Positions 12,000-22,741 of a DNA stretch of 64,000 nt are shown piece after piece (within the stretch, counting starts at the first letter, position 1; each line of letters starts with the position of its first letter). The position numbers and the translations under genes were made by a program. The stretch lies in assembly GCF_029227915.1 (NCBI RefSeq), contig NC_079887.1, positions 21,885,650 through 21,949,649 on the forward strand, given 5' to 3'. The notes below the pieces were generated by a model, which was given only the letters and a program-made list of their open reading frames with translations, was not told the DNA's origin and searched no databases. This DNA comes from Hydractinia symbiolongicarpus (Eukaryota; Cnidaria; Hydrozoa; Anthoathecata; Hydractiniidae).

Positions 12000-12810
12000 T
12001 AGGAGTAGGCCAATATTGCTCATTTAAGATCCAATAACTGTTCTGTGTATGCGTTGTATTTTGTAAAAGGCGTTAGGTGCGATCCATGTACGTCGAAGAT
12101 AAAAACACGTTTTCCCAAATGTTCTGTCCCTGGAACAAAAAGCCATTGGAACCAAGTGATTCCTCGTCAATGTATCCATTCGGACTTTTGGCAAACAAAA
12201 CATTTTTAGTCCCCTTTTCTGCATAATTGTCACTGGGATAAGACTTTTTAAAACTAATCATTGGAGAAATAACTTGCGAGTATGTATGCTTAGAGTCCCT
12301 TCCAATAACAACTTTGGCCTTTTCTTAGTTCCAAGTTCAGGCAGAATTATCCATATCAAAAATCTTAGCGGCTTTGTTTACTAGGTTCTGGTTTCAAGCA
12401 AGGATTTTAATTTTGCATAATGTTCAAGAACCACCTTCACGTTTGCCATTCTAGCACGTCCACGATCCAGCTCATCTGGGTTCCTCACAGTCAAATCCTT
12501 CGCATGCTTCTTTCTGAATTCATTCGACCAAGTACCTCAGGAACGTTTTCTAAGTTGAATGTTTTCTAAGTTAAATGTTTAGTCCTTTCTGGATCATTTT
12601 GCTATGGTACACAGCCATAGCGTCTTCGGGTGGCCCATCTTAGCTGGGTGCCTCCCAGTAATTCTATTAGTTAGGGTTTTTCCTGATATTCCTGTTTCAC
12701 GTTAAGCGGCTAAGATAGACAGTCCCTTGTCACAAATAATTTCGTAGCAGCCTCTATCTCTTCATCCGTCCATTTTTTTTGGTTTACTAGTCGATGGTCA
12801 ATTCCGTTCG
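12000..12810 (-). pseudogene. Decayed pogo/jerky-like transposase (DDE_1 superfamily)
   Basis: Read leftwards: KKWTDEEIEAATKLF (helix-turn-helix region, near 12780), then FRKKHAKDLTVRNPDELDRG with NVKVVLEHYAKLKSLLE (about 12520-12390), then VIGRDSKHTYSQVISP, then KSPNGYIDEES, and in another frame PGTEHLGKRVFIFDVHGSH. This succession is that of CENP-B/jerky-type transposases. The DVHGSH segment would hold the second catalytic Asp. Stops and frame changes are frequent, so it is dead. No terminal repeats could be assigned. Confidence 0.6.
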
Positions 12811-12891
12811 ATTTAAAAAAGGGAATGTTTATCTTTTGGACCTTATAATGCTTTATATTAATCAATGATTGACAAGATATAGATCGATATA

Positions 12892-13560
12892 CAGTACACT
12901 TTAGATAACTCCCACTTTATTTATTTGAAACTATTTTGCCGGTCCCTTAAACTTTCCCTATTACTTTCTTATAAAAATCATTCGTTAACTCAAAGCTCGG
13001 TTAACTCGAACCATTTTCGAGTCCTCCCACAGACAATTCGTTCGGATAACTCGAACTTTAAAGGAAAGAATTCGTTTTTTATAATAGAAATAAACTTCAC
13101 CTGTCAGGATATATATGTCCAGGGAACTTGCAAACCTTCCCCATCGCCAAGATTACATCTTTTTCCAATGATCTTTACATGACACTTTGAATATGGATCA
13201 CTACGCAAGAAATAAAACACGGTCTTTGCAAATCTTCCAGTTTTGCCTGTTTTTAAAAGGCCCACAACATTTTGGTCCTTTATAATAGCTACAGCAAACT
13301 TGTCCACAGGATTATCTGGTTCCATGGATACCAACAGTTTGTCTAGTTGTGGCGTCCAGATAATTTTGTAAATATGATGTCCCTTGATAAATGTTTCGAG
13401 ATCCGTACTGGTAGCTCATCTTGTATGCAAATTGTTTCAGTTGTTTTAGCCTTAGAATGAGTTAACCTCCAAATTGAAACAAGTGGATATTCGGGATTAT
13501 TATCAAATTTAATAATCTTTGACTATTGAACAAAAAAATAAATACAACGCATTGACAACT
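12892..13560 (-). mobile_element. Tigger/HIRAN transposon, deletion derivative (copy 1)
   Basis: The right-type end starts at 12892 after TA (CAGTACACTTTAGATAACTC) and is followed by GTTAACTCGAAC repeats like those of the element at 31945-35681. A HIRAN fragment follows. Beyond 13440 the sequence matches the opposite end of that element (GTTTCAATTTGGAGGTTAAC). The transposase is therefore deleted and the two ends joined. The far end is lost at the junction with a USP-LINE. Confidence 0.65.
13104..13440 (-). pseudogene. HIRAN-domain protein of Tigger copy 1
   Basis: Shows FIKGHHIYK-like sequence before 13334, then VSMEPDNPVDKFAVAIIKD, then GKTGRFAKTVFYFLRSDPYSK, then VKIIGKRCNLGDGEGLQVP. The PDNPxDxFAVAI core and the later GxRxNxGxGxGLxVP are the HIRAN-like features shared with the proteins at 34.0 and 35.1 kb. 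HIRAN domains bind single-stranded 3' DNA ends in HLTF-type proteins. The frame is open for 76 codons and continues upstream through a break. Confidence 0.6.
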
Positions 13561-13599
13561 TTTCGGGTACACCCACTTTCAAGTTTCAGTATAGCGCTT

Positions 13600-15045
13600 C
13601 GTTAACCTAAAACAACAGTCGCATTGCCATCTAGCACTGATTTTAGGAATAGCGGTCTAGAAAACTTGTGAAACACATGTTATGGAAACTCACTCTTACA
13701 ATGTTTTTATAACCTTCCAAAAGTTAAAGAAGCCATTTCTGTCAGCAAAACCACCTCAAAGGTAGGCGAAGCATTTGTAGGTGTTCTTCAAAGTTTGGCT
13801 GTTTCTAGAAGTCCAGTTGATCCCTCCTATTTTTTGCGTGCTATGAAACATCATATCTCAGCCGCGAAAAGAAGTGCATTTAATATCTTTGCTCTTTGCC
13901 CGAGGTTCTTAAATATATCCTACTAGGTCTGTCATTAGACTTTCCATTTCTTGGAAGTCTTTTTAGTATTGGCATTAAGAGATTAATCACTTGCAATTCA
14001 TGTCAAATTACTAGCTCCTCAGAAGTTATAGCACCATGCATCCAACTTTCTCTGCACCCAACGTTACAATCTTCCTTAGATAATTTCTTTAAGAGTGAGG
14101 AGTTGACAAACACTAATGCCTACTTCTGCCACGTTTACAACGCTCATCAAACTGCTCTTGTTGAAAAGGAGGTAGTGTCGTGCGGTTCCCATCTCATTTT
14201 ACAGCTAAAACGTTTTGCTAGTGCCAACGGCCTTGTGTCAAAAATTGCCTCTCGTATTACTGCTTACCCTGGTACCCTTTCCATACCCTTTCACCGTAGA
14301 TGGAGAAGTGAAATTTCGTGAAAATTTTCAATTGAGGGCTATTATCAACCATTGCGGCAACTTAAATAATGGTTACTTCACAACCATAGCTTTCGAACAA
14401 AAGGTTCACAGTGCAGTAATTTTCTGTGATGACCGCCTTCTTAACAGTCACGAGTCATATGTTTTCTCTTTAGAAGAGCTGAGGTAAGAATATTTTAACC
14501 AGAATGAGTCAGCAAGCAGGCTTGACTACACTCAGTCTTGTCTTTGGACAAGTGACGACTCCACTTATTACCCCAGTCAATAATAAAAATTAAGTTAGCA
14601 AGGGGGTTCGATCATACTAGGTCTTGTCTTTGGAGAGTGACGACTCCACTTATTACCTGAGTTAAAAACAAAGAATAGCACAGTTGAACAGAAAGTGGTC
14701 AAAGTTTACTTTAGGAAGATAGGGATGTCTAGTTTCTGCTGATGACCGTCCGTGGACCTCTTCGAGGTGACCCAGCTAGATATCCAGGGTACTTAGGTTC
14801 GGAAATATGGGTCGAAACCTACCTGCCTTTAGTTAAATTCTGTTCATCTTTTCAAATGTGTTGTGTCCTTTTTATTTATATTTTATTTTTTTAATTAATT
14901 CCTTGAAAAAAGGGAGAATTGTGCTTTTAGAGGCATTATCTCTAGAGGAGTACAAAACCTCTAGCATATTTCCAATGACCTAACAGGTTGAGTTCATCAT
15001 TGCGGTGGCTACCCACCTCTTTGTAAATTATTTTCCATATTACAA
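13600..15045 (+). mobile_element. USP-LINE copy A (USP domain and 3' UTR only)
   Basis: Begins at AAAACAACAGTCGCATTGCC, identical to the start of the USP region of copy C near 24296, and runs through the USP domain into a 3' UTR with two tandem hairpin units. It joins directly to the Tigger remnant on its left. Confidence 0.8.
13640..14487 (+). pseudogene. USP-type deubiquitinase domain, copy A
   Basis: Fragments in order: NTCYGNSLLQCFYNLPKV (Cys box), FVGVLQSLAVSRSPVDPS, CNSCQITSSSEV (first zinc pair), AYFCHVYNAHQTALVEKE (second pair, one Cys changed to Tyr), HLILQLKRFA, then INHCGNLNNGYFTT (His box with His changed to Tyr). The frame is broken several times, including a stop just before the Cys box. 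Loss of the catalytic His and a zinc Cys shows this copy is dead. Its order and spacing match copies C and E. Confidence 0.8.
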
Positions 15046-16067
15046 AGCGTATTAAAACGTAAACAATGACTCGTATAAGGATGAAACAATTCCTTTTTTA
15101 TATTTTTATATGCCGCTATTATCATTTTTATCTATTTTTATTCTTTGTGCATTTGGTGACTTGATTGTCAATTCTATTACAGGGATATTTTAAATTATGT
15201 CTAGATTGTAGTACATTCCAATCACATGGTTTAGAAGTACCAGCTTTCACATCGGTAAACATTAATATTCTATTCACAACCCATTTAGGTTTTATGAGAG
15301 CATGTTTCAATGCTCCCTGCTGAGCATTGACAATACGTATAATAAATAGTTGTGGTTTTGTTCAAAGCCAAAAATAACCATGCGTTTGCTTTCTTTAACA
15401 GCTGCTACACCTTTTAAGAATAACAAGGCATTGTGTTTTGCATACACGAATAAAGACAATATATTGATCATTATCACAGTATGAAATGTTTTTTTATTGC
15501 GGTGGATTTTTGAATATGTTTTTTTTATCTCTTCACAGTAAAGTGTGGCATTTGTGCCAAAGATTTCGACCACCCTGTTAAGTTTAATGGATTTGCAATA
15601 TCAGCCTTCAGTACGAAAGGCACAGCTGGCATACTTGTTTCCATAGTGGTTTTAATATTTTTCTCGGTTAAACTTTTTTTGAAGTTGGTTCGACAATTCT
15701 ACTGCCAGTTTTGTTTTTGACATAATACAACACACGTAACATTGTAAATTGTTTCCACGTGAATGTCTAAAAATTAAACAAAATACGACGGATTTTTTAA
15801 ATATATGTTTTCGGCTTGAACACAAGCCATGATCACATCAAATTACAAGTATGTATCTTTTTTTTGATAATTGAAATAAGCAATATAAATACCCTAATTA
15901 AAAAGGTACAAAGGAGCCAAAGTTATATTTTTATTAAGTATCGGTTTGTCTTTTTAAATAAAAAGACTTTCTTTAATCTCCAGAATATAATTAGCGGCAT
16001 CTGACGTCAAACTGTGAAATTATTCAACCTATCCTGGTGTGACGTTTTTTGACGTTTTTAACAGCAC
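15046..16067 (-). other. AT-rich stretch with an unrecognised reverse-strand coding remnant
   Basis: From about 15720 leftwards fragments such as MSKTKLAVELSNQLQKKF, then RVVEIFGTNATLYCEEIKKT, then GVAAVKESKRMVIFGFEQ can be read across frame changes, ending near 15130. I do not recognise the family. The rest is AT-rich with nothing supported. Confidence 0.35.
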
Positions 16068-16185
16068 ACTTGTGCATCATTGAGTTTCTCGATCCCATGC
16101 AATCTATCACTGCGACATAATAACCTACTTGTGCATCATTGAGTGTCTCGATCCCATGCAATCTATCACTGCGACATAATAACCT
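16068..16185. repeat. Tandem repeat, two 59-bp units
   Basis: Units start ACTTGTGCATCATTGAG at 16068 and 16127 and differ by one base (TTTCTC versus TGTCTC). Confidence 0.9.
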
Positions 16186-16364
16186 ACTTTTCATCTCAGT
16201 TGAACAACGCCGGCTAGATCTGAAAGTGTTAGGAAGTATGTCTGTCTTGTTACAAGTAAAACAAAACTATAGTGTCTCCTCTCTATGTGTTGTTCATGCG
16301 CTTTTAAACACTTTTTCAGCGAATATATATATTGAATAATAATCCTTGTGTTTTCGCTTTCTAA

Positions 16365-17695
16365 CTTAACATTTTTCAAGCTTGTCTAAAGAAGTCTTAT
16401 CAGAAGTTTACATACCTAAAATGAACTCACCTTGTCCATCTAACATAAAGGATTTTGGCCCCATAGGTTTTCTGAATGTTGAAGGGAAGCTCTTTTTAGT
16501 TTAATTTTCAGGCGGTTAAAATCGCATATTATAAAAAAAATTAATACTTCCATTCAAAAAGGTTGCGTGGAAAAGTTTGCTGGGATCACGTCTCTTATCT
16601 GGTTCACACTTTAGAATGCTAAAGCACGAAACTCTTCACTTTCAGCCATGTGGATTGATATTGCTAGTGCATATCCTTTAGTTCCGCACAAGCTGATTTT
16701 TATCGCTATCTATGTCACGCTATGGTGTGCCATATCCCTGGATAGGGCTTATTGACCTATACTACGACAGCCTTTGGAGTAAGTCTTTTTCTGCTTTCAC
16801 TCCTTAACGTTGGCATCAACATTGTAGGGGAATTTTTATCGGCTGTACACTTTACATTATACTATTCTTTGCAGCTATAAACGTTATTGTTGAAATGTGT
16901 GTTACCCCATGCCTTTATTGAAGGTGATAAAATAATATCCCAGAACAACCCCTAATAAAAGCCTTTATGGATAATATATTCATAATGTCTACATCAATTT
17001 CAAGTACTCAGAATTTATTACACAAATGTGGAACCGCTCTCATTTGGATATACTTTTTGTTTAGGCCTTCTATATCTCGCAGCATTGCCATTACTAAAGG
17101 AAAGTAGTTTAAAGTTCACAGTTGGCAGCGAGAAAACCCCATCCATTCATTCTAATCCAATTAGGTTTTTAGGCGGAACAATAAACTCATTGTTGTCTGA
17201 TTCTGCTGCAATACCAGAGTTCTTAAATGACCCTAAAGACAAACTTATGACTATGGACAAGTCTTTTCACAAAAAGGCTTCATAAAGTTTGGTTTTTGCA
17301 CCATCTGCTTATTCTTAAACTTCGCTGCCCGTTATTAATTTATGAAGTTTCTCTATCTACTATCACAAAACTGGAGGAAAGATTGCTAAGTTTTCATTAA
17401 GAAATGTTAAAACTACATCATTCAATTTCCAACATTTCCTTATTACATCTGTTCTCAAATCTGCCAAAATTATCTTTGAGAGATTCCATCGATCCCTGTG
17501 TGTATAAATGCGTTACAGATTTGAAGGCAGGAAATCAAAAAGTTAGTGAAGCAGTTCGTCGATACAATTCAAAAAAGATTCTAAGTTTGCATCAAACTGG
17601 TTGAGCTGGCTTAGACCATAATAGTATACCACCAAAAGGTAGTTATGCTTATCGAAAGCTTGTTTCAAATCTCATTGAAGAAAATAAAAATATAC
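16365..17695 (+). pseudogene. USP-LINE copy B (RT and thumb region, heavily decayed)
   Basis: Parallels copy C from about 21990 to 23300. Recognisable pieces are KDFGPIGFLNVEGKLF-like sequence near 16450, MWIDIASAYPLVPHKLIF-like near 16650, a changed catalytic box FMDN near 16965, then a stretch absent from copy C with FLGGTINSLLSDSAA (17160-17215), then SISNISLLHLF and LRDSIDPCVYKCVTDLKAG (17404-17604). Stops and frameshifts are dense. It ends where the Penelope-like element begins, which probably cut it. Confidence 0.7.
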
Positions 17696-17928
17696 TAATC
17701 CTTCTATAATTGACAACAAAAAAAAACTACATTATTCGCGACGTTTCGGATGTTCACACACCCATTTTCAAGCAATCAAAAACGTACAATGTTCTCCTAG
17801 ATATATACAAGTTTAACAGCAACCATAGTTACAGATTAAATACTAATTGTATAAATACAATGGAGCAGATCTTATGTTGTTATTCAACTGGGGACTATCC
17901 CGCATTATGAACAAACTCTCTTTAATCT

Positions 17929-18265
17929 CTAGCAAATACCGGTTGTTACCTCTAGAGAGTATACTAAAATCGCAAGAGATGATGTGGTGTGACAGGCTTT
18001 AAGATGATCTTTAATTGCCGTGCAAATAGATGAGGTTGATTTCTTACCTGTTAAGGGAGACACTCCGAGGTGCTCGCTTGCCCGAACCTTAAGATGACGC
18101 GACGTCTCACCTATATAAGTGGCGTTGCAGCCACTGCACTTATATTTGTAAATGACGCCTGACTTTAATTCTTTGGGCAACAGGTCTTTAAATCTGAAGA
18201 AGTTAGATAAGCGGGTGTGAGTTCTGAAAACAACAGAAAGTTTACAACAATGCAAAGTAGATTTA
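17929..18265 (-). pseudogene. Penelope-like C-terminus with GIY-YIG endonuclease (outer element)
   Basis: Reads HCCKLSVVFRTHTRLSNFF, FRFKDLLPKELKSGVIYKYK, then CSGCNATYIGETSRHLKVRA. GVIYKYKC...NATYIGETSRHLKVR is the GIY-YIG nuclease start with its conserved Tyr and Arg, preceded by the Cys motif usual in these elements. It joins in frame with the RT part at 20117 once the nested insertion is ignored. The frame ends at 17929, slightly short of a full GIY-YIG domain, so the C-terminus may be altered. Confidence 0.8.
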
Positions 18266-18350
18266 ACGAATAAGATAAAAACATTGTGGCTTCACGATAA
18301 AATACCAATATTAGGACCAACAATGAGTATGTTTATTATTTTTTTTTATT

Positions 18351-18386
18351 GACAATATATTTCGGATAAACATTATCCATCATCAG
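18351..18386 (-). ncRNA. Hammerhead-ribozyme-like core, 3' repeat of the nested Penelope-like element
   Basis: On the reverse strand: CTGATGA, then stem GGATAA-TGT-TTATCC, then GAAA, then a short possible stem III (AUA/UGU) ending in GTC. These are the conserved hammerhead parts in order, and minimal hammerheads are known in Penelope-like elements. Stem I pairing next to the core is poor, so activity is uncertain. Confidence 0.5.
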
Positions 18387-18546
18387 GTCTAAAAGCAAAT
18401 AAATAATGTTAAAAACAGTTAAAAACAAGTATAAAATTATTCAACATATCATACGTAAACTACACCTCACACTACAACAAATCAAATTTACAAGAAAATC
18501 TAAAAACAAAACGAGTTTAGAAGAGAGTAAGGTAATTAAATTTTTA

Positions 18547-20010
18547 TTACCAATGCTCTGCTTCTATATTCGTCGCCTCAAGAGTCATTAAATGATAAAC
18601 GTTCCGTGTTGATGAACATAAAATTGATACATTTTCCATTGTTAAAAGATTATTGCAATCGTCGAAATGCTTTCCCACCGGACCAGTTCTTTTATGTTCC
18701 TTAAGTCGTTTGATTAAATGTCGGCTCGTCTGTCCGACATAGCACGAGTTGCATCGTGGACATTCTATTTTGTATACCAAACAACTTTTGAAACATTTTT
18801 CAATTACAGGTTTCAATGGAGGCAGAGAACTTTTCAACTTTTTCAATGTGAAAATAATTTTGCACGGAATATTCAACTTTCTCATAGAAGTTTCAAATTT
18901 CTCCGAAACTCGCCCACGATATTGAATGAAAATCATCTTCTCTTCAGACTCTTCTTTCTCGTTTTCTTCATCAGGATTCTCGTTATCATTATTTTCCATA
19001 ATCTTAGATATCGTACTTTTAATTATCGGGTCATAGAAAGCTTTCGGATATTGATTTTTCTCAAGAACAGTTTTACCTTTTTCTGGTGTATCTTTCTTAT
19101 GTACCTTCGCTAGGCCATATAGACGTGGCGGTTGGCTTCCTACTGGTTTCATCTTATCGTACAATGCGTCCGAGATTTTATTATCTTCTTTCAACAACTT
19201 TAACATGGATAAAACTCTTTCTTCTTCTTTAAGCATTGGGTGCTTCTCATTCTTCCTTCTTCCGACGAGTTTTTCAAATTGAGGTAAATCGGTGATTTCA
19301 CTCATTTTATTATTGTACGTTTCTACTTTCATGATGCAAATTCCGATGCCCTTATCGAAAGGTAGTGCAACGAGGTTATTCTCTTTAAGGTATCTATTCG
19401 TCAATTGCAAATTTCTGGATCCTTTTTGTTTACTGCATCTTTTGATATATGCTAGTGTTTTAATATTCATATCAGTAATGACATCTTCTTCCACCTTTTG
19501 TCCTCTGCAAAATCTAATCAGATCATCAAGCTCTGTAAGAACGTCATTCTTATTAAACTTTCCAAGTACAGCATTTCTCGGACCCAGGGCTAACGTGTCC
19601 AAAACGTATTTTGGCGGATTTTTGTCTAACTGGTAACAGATCACAGTGTTATCAACGTTAAATAACGGTTTATCTTGTTCACTTGATAGTCTAGTGAGTT
19701 TATCATTTAATTTGTCAGTATGTTCTTTTTCATGTAGTCTGTTATGAATTCTTATATGAAGTATAAGTGATGGTAAAAGCTTTATGTTGATTTTCTGTTT
19801 TAAAGCGTTTCTAGATTTCGTCAGTTTCTCGTTAACAGATTGTTGTTCACCTTTAGCTTTAAACAATTCCTTTCTCAAGAGTCGTAGTTGAAAGTCTTCT
19901 ACTATTCTATCGTCGAAACAACCATTTTCTGGTATTCGAAACTTCAGAAACTTTGGGATAATATTCGCTCTTAAACAATTCTTTAGAAAACTGATACGCA
20001 GGCTGTGACT
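18547..20010 (-). pseudogene. Deleted Penelope-like protein: N-terminal region fused to GIY-YIG
   Basis: The frame is open leftwards from about 20010 with no clear ATG before codon 19878. It gives FLKFRIPENGCFDDRIVEDF, then LRLLRKELFKAKGEQQ, then LALGPRNAVLGKFNKNDVL, then NLVALPFDKGIGICIMK, ending the RT entrance with PPRLYGLAKVHKK. It then jumps to SSLPPLKPVIEKCFKSCLVY and CPRCNSCYVGQTSRHLIKRL, a GIY-YIG nuclease. The palm, with the YVDD box, is missing. The deletion leaves the frame open through the nuclease, about 480 codons. Such a product could still nick DNA but not synthesise it. Confidence 0.75.
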
Positions 20011-20030
20011 TATTCTCTTTCGTTGTAGAC

Positions 20031-20066
20031 CTGATGATGGATAATGTTTATCCGAAATATATTGTC
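20031..20066 (+). ncRNA. Hammerhead-like core in the inverted 5' repeat of the nested Penelope-like element
   Basis: Exact inverted partner of the core at 18351-18386: CTGATGA, the same stem, GAAA, then ATTGTC. On this side it is antisense to the element's gene. Confidence 0.45.
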
Positions 20067-20116
20067 AATAAAAAAAAAATAATAAACATACTCATTGTTG
20101 GTCCTAATATTGGTAT

Positions 20117-20812
20117 CAAAGTAGATTTAAAAAGTTTTTCTAACTTCGTTCTCGTTTGTAAAGATGTTTTACCTAAAAAAGGGAGAACAATCAAAATGTT
20201 TTTCTTCTTAGCTGTGTGGGTGACTTCTTTGGTTTTGCGAGATATTGAAAAAAAGTGTTTTATGGCCTTGTCAATAAATAGTTCCGGATAACCATTTCGA
20301 ATAAAGATATCTTTGATTCTAATAACCTCATGATGGAAAATTGACCAACTTGAACAAATTTTAAAACAACGATGAAGCAAAGTATAAATTAAGCCGAATT
20401 TATAGCTTTCAGGAATAAATCTATCGAAGTGCGTGTACACTCCGCTAAAAGTAGGCTTTCTATATATGGATGTAATAAACTTTCGGTCCACATCGCGGGT
20501 AATGGATATGTCAAGGAAAGATAATTTATTGCTCTTTTCCGTCTCTGATGTAAAAGGGATGTTAGGATGGCATTTATTCAAGTAATTTTTAAATTTTGGC
20601 AAGTGGTCCGGGGATAAAAACAACACAAAAATATCGTCAACGTACCTTTTAAAGTAGACAAGCTTGAATTCTGTTGGACAATTGTTCAACCAGTTTTGTT
20701 CATGATAGCACAAAAAAGCATTAGCAAATGTGGGGCCTAAGGGTGAACCCATGGCCACTCCATCAATTTGTTGATAAATTTTGTCATTAAAAATGAAATT
20801 ACAGTAACCCAA
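20117..20812 (-). pseudogene. Penelope-like reverse transcriptase (outer element)
   Basis: Reads GVAMGSPLGPTFANAFLCYHE, then FKRYVDDIFVLF with the catalytic YVDD box, then KLSFLDISITRD, then FITSIYRKPTFSGVYTHFDR, all standard Penelope RT palm and thumb motifs. The N-terminal region is missing and the frame begins after a stop at about 20815. It breaks at 20117 where the nested element enters and resumes at 18265. Confidence 0.88.
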
Positions 20813-20998
20813 TTATTCTCATTTTGGTTTTGTATACAAATAAAAATCTATTACCAAACCTGTGTTGTGCTGACATTTAAAGCAGAGCTAGTTCTTATAA
20901 AGAACATTTCTTTCGCAACACCTGGTAATGCATATAAACTAAATTAATAAAACAGAATGTACAATAAGCGAAATGTCCTTCATAATAAAATAATTAAA

Positions 20999-21283
20999 CT
21001 AGAAGACTTCTTCTACACAACCTGGTGATTCAAATAAACAGCAAGTTAAATGATAGTTATGTCCAGTATCCACTTCTATAGTCAAACCTCGAATTTCAAT
21101 CAACATCTGAGTTAATTCAGCTTTATCGGTATCAAAACCAACTACTCTCGTGTATCTTGAAAGTTCACTGACATCAATTTTGTATAGTTCGTCACATAGT
21201 ACGTCAGCCGTTGCAACACAACAGTTTTTTGCATTCGATAATTTTTTCTCCGTAGACATGATTTTAATCAACTTCCCACACAC
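20999..21283 (-). CDS. Unrecognised small reading frame
   Basis: A 94-codon frame starting MCGKLIKIMSTEKKLSNAKN, with LSRYTRVVGFDTDKAELTQM further on. I find no domain pattern. It lies between the Penelope-like element and a USP-LINE reading the other way. It could be a short exon or chance. Confidence 0.25.
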   Translation of the reverse strand: MCGKLIKIMSTEKKLSNAKNCCVATADVLCDELYKIDVSELSRYTRVVGFDTDKAELTQMLIEIRGLTIEVDTGHNYHLTCCLFESPGCVEEVF

Positions 21284-21326
21284 ACCACAATATTACCATA
21301 ATCAGTAGCATGGATTAAATTTAACT

Positions 21327-22741
21327 GTGGAGGTGTCACCACAGTATTTGATTGAATTAGCACTTCAAAATTTTGTTAAGTCTCGTTCATTCAAAAAAGT
21401 GGAGCTGTTGGAATCAACAATTTACTACCATGCGTCTCACCTGTTTGGTGTAAGGTCACTTCCCCAGCACAACCTATCAGGTTTGAACAGGAGAGCTTTA
21501 CGCAGCATCAGTTTGGTGAACGAGAAGAACAATCTACTCCGAACTCTTAAGAACACATCTGACCCAGTTGAGAAAAGCAACATGCAAAACCTTTTATATG
21601 ATATAATGGCCAAGTTAAGGTTACTTCGGATTGAGCGGAATAGGAAAAGACGTTGGAAAATATCGAATGCGCGCCGGGCTTTCTCTAAGAATCCTTATCA
21701 GGCTGGAAAAAATATTTTAGATCCCAAATGTTCAATAAAACTTGAAGTTGCCCAGGACAAAATGGACTCACACAAACATTCAAACTTGAACGATCCCTCA
21801 CGCCATATACCTCTCTGATCTCCCTGGATTGCCTTCACCACCAAATCTAGTCTCAGCTTTCGATTCTTCCAAGCTAAAGTTCAAGGATTTCCAAGCTGTC
21901 CTACATTCTCGTAGGAATGCTTTTTCTACAGGGCTGAACCAAATTCCTTACACAGTATATAAGAATTGTCCTCATATTGCATCGTTTCTGTTTAACATTT
22001 TTCAAGCTTGTCTAAAAGTCTTTTGTTCCTGTGCAATGGAGAATTGCATCTGAAGTTTATATACCTAAAAACAACACACCTTGACCATCCAACATAAAGG
22101 ATTTTCGCCCCATAGCTCTTCTGAATGTTGAAGGAAAGCTCTTTTTTAGTTTGATTTCCAAGGGGTTAGAATCGCATATTATAAAGAAAAACAACTTCAT
22201 TAATACTTCCATTCAAAAAGGTTGTATGGAAAAAATTCCGGGTTGCTGGGAACACATGTCTATTGTTTGGTCCACACTTAAGAATGCGAAGGCACAACAT
22301 TCTTCACTTTCAGCAATATGGCTTGATATTGCTAATGCGAACCCTTCAGTTCCGCACAAGCTGATTTTTATGGCTCTCAGACGCTATGGTGTACCAGAAT
22401 CATGGATAAGGCTCATACAGCTATACTACGACAGCCTGTGGAGTAAGTCTTTTTCGGCTTCTGCTCCTTCCAGTTGGCATCAACACTGTAGGGGAATTTT
22501 TATCGGCTGTACACTTTCCATTATACTATTTCTTGCAGCTATAAACGTTATTATTGAGTATGTGTGTGTTACCCCCAGCCTTCTTGATACTGAAGGTAAT
22601 AAAAACAAAATCCCAGACCAACCCCCAATAAAAGCTTTTATGGATGATATGTTCTTAATGTCCACGTCAATTCCAAGTACTCAAAATTTATTAAACAGGT
22701 GTACAACAGCTCTTGATTGGGTAGGCATGTCACAAAACTAG
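21327..22741 (+). pseudogene. USP-LINE copy C: N-terminal region and reverse transcriptase
   Basis: Begins MEVSPQYLIELALQNFVKSR. A basic stretch NRKRRWKISNARRAF precedes DPKCSIKLEVAQDK. RT motifs follow across frame changes: LNQIPYTVYKNCPHIASF, DFRPIALLNVEGKLFFSLIS (frame near 22100), SIQKGCMEKIPGCWEHMS, IWLDIANANPSVPHKLIF, RGIFIGCTLSIILFLAAINV, and the catalytic box KAFMDDMFLMS near 22635. FMDD in place of YADD is shared with copy F. The N-terminal part shows no APE endonuclease, consistent with an RLE-type element. Confidence 0.83.

Larger units (their letters stand above)
18266..20116 (-). mobile_element. Nested Penelope-like element, RT core deleted, with 13-bp target duplication
   Basis: Flanked by CAAAGTAGATTTA at 18253-18265 and 20117-20129. 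About 90 bp at each end are inverted copies of each other (18302-18390 and 20027-20116). A further 36 bp lie beyond the repeat at the 3' end. Each repeat contains a hammerhead-like core. The gene inside keeps the N-terminal region and the GIY-YIG nuclease but not the RT core, so this copy is non-autonomous. Confidence 0.88.
17700..20860 (-). mobile_element. Penelope-like element (outer), split by a second Penelope-like element
   Basis: The reverse-strand RT part (20812 to 20117) and the GIY-YIG part (18265 to 17929) belong to one protein. A nested element separates them, with CAAAGTAGATTTA repeated on both sides. After the coding region, near 17760-17710, the reverse strand reads CATCCGAAACGTCGCG, the type of sequence found at Penelope-like element ends. 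The 5' side is truncated near 20860. Confidence 0.82.

Noticed and set aside
16068-16185. CRISPR-like repeat array
   Set aside because: Only two adjacent 59-bp units with no spacer, in a eukaryotic repeat context.
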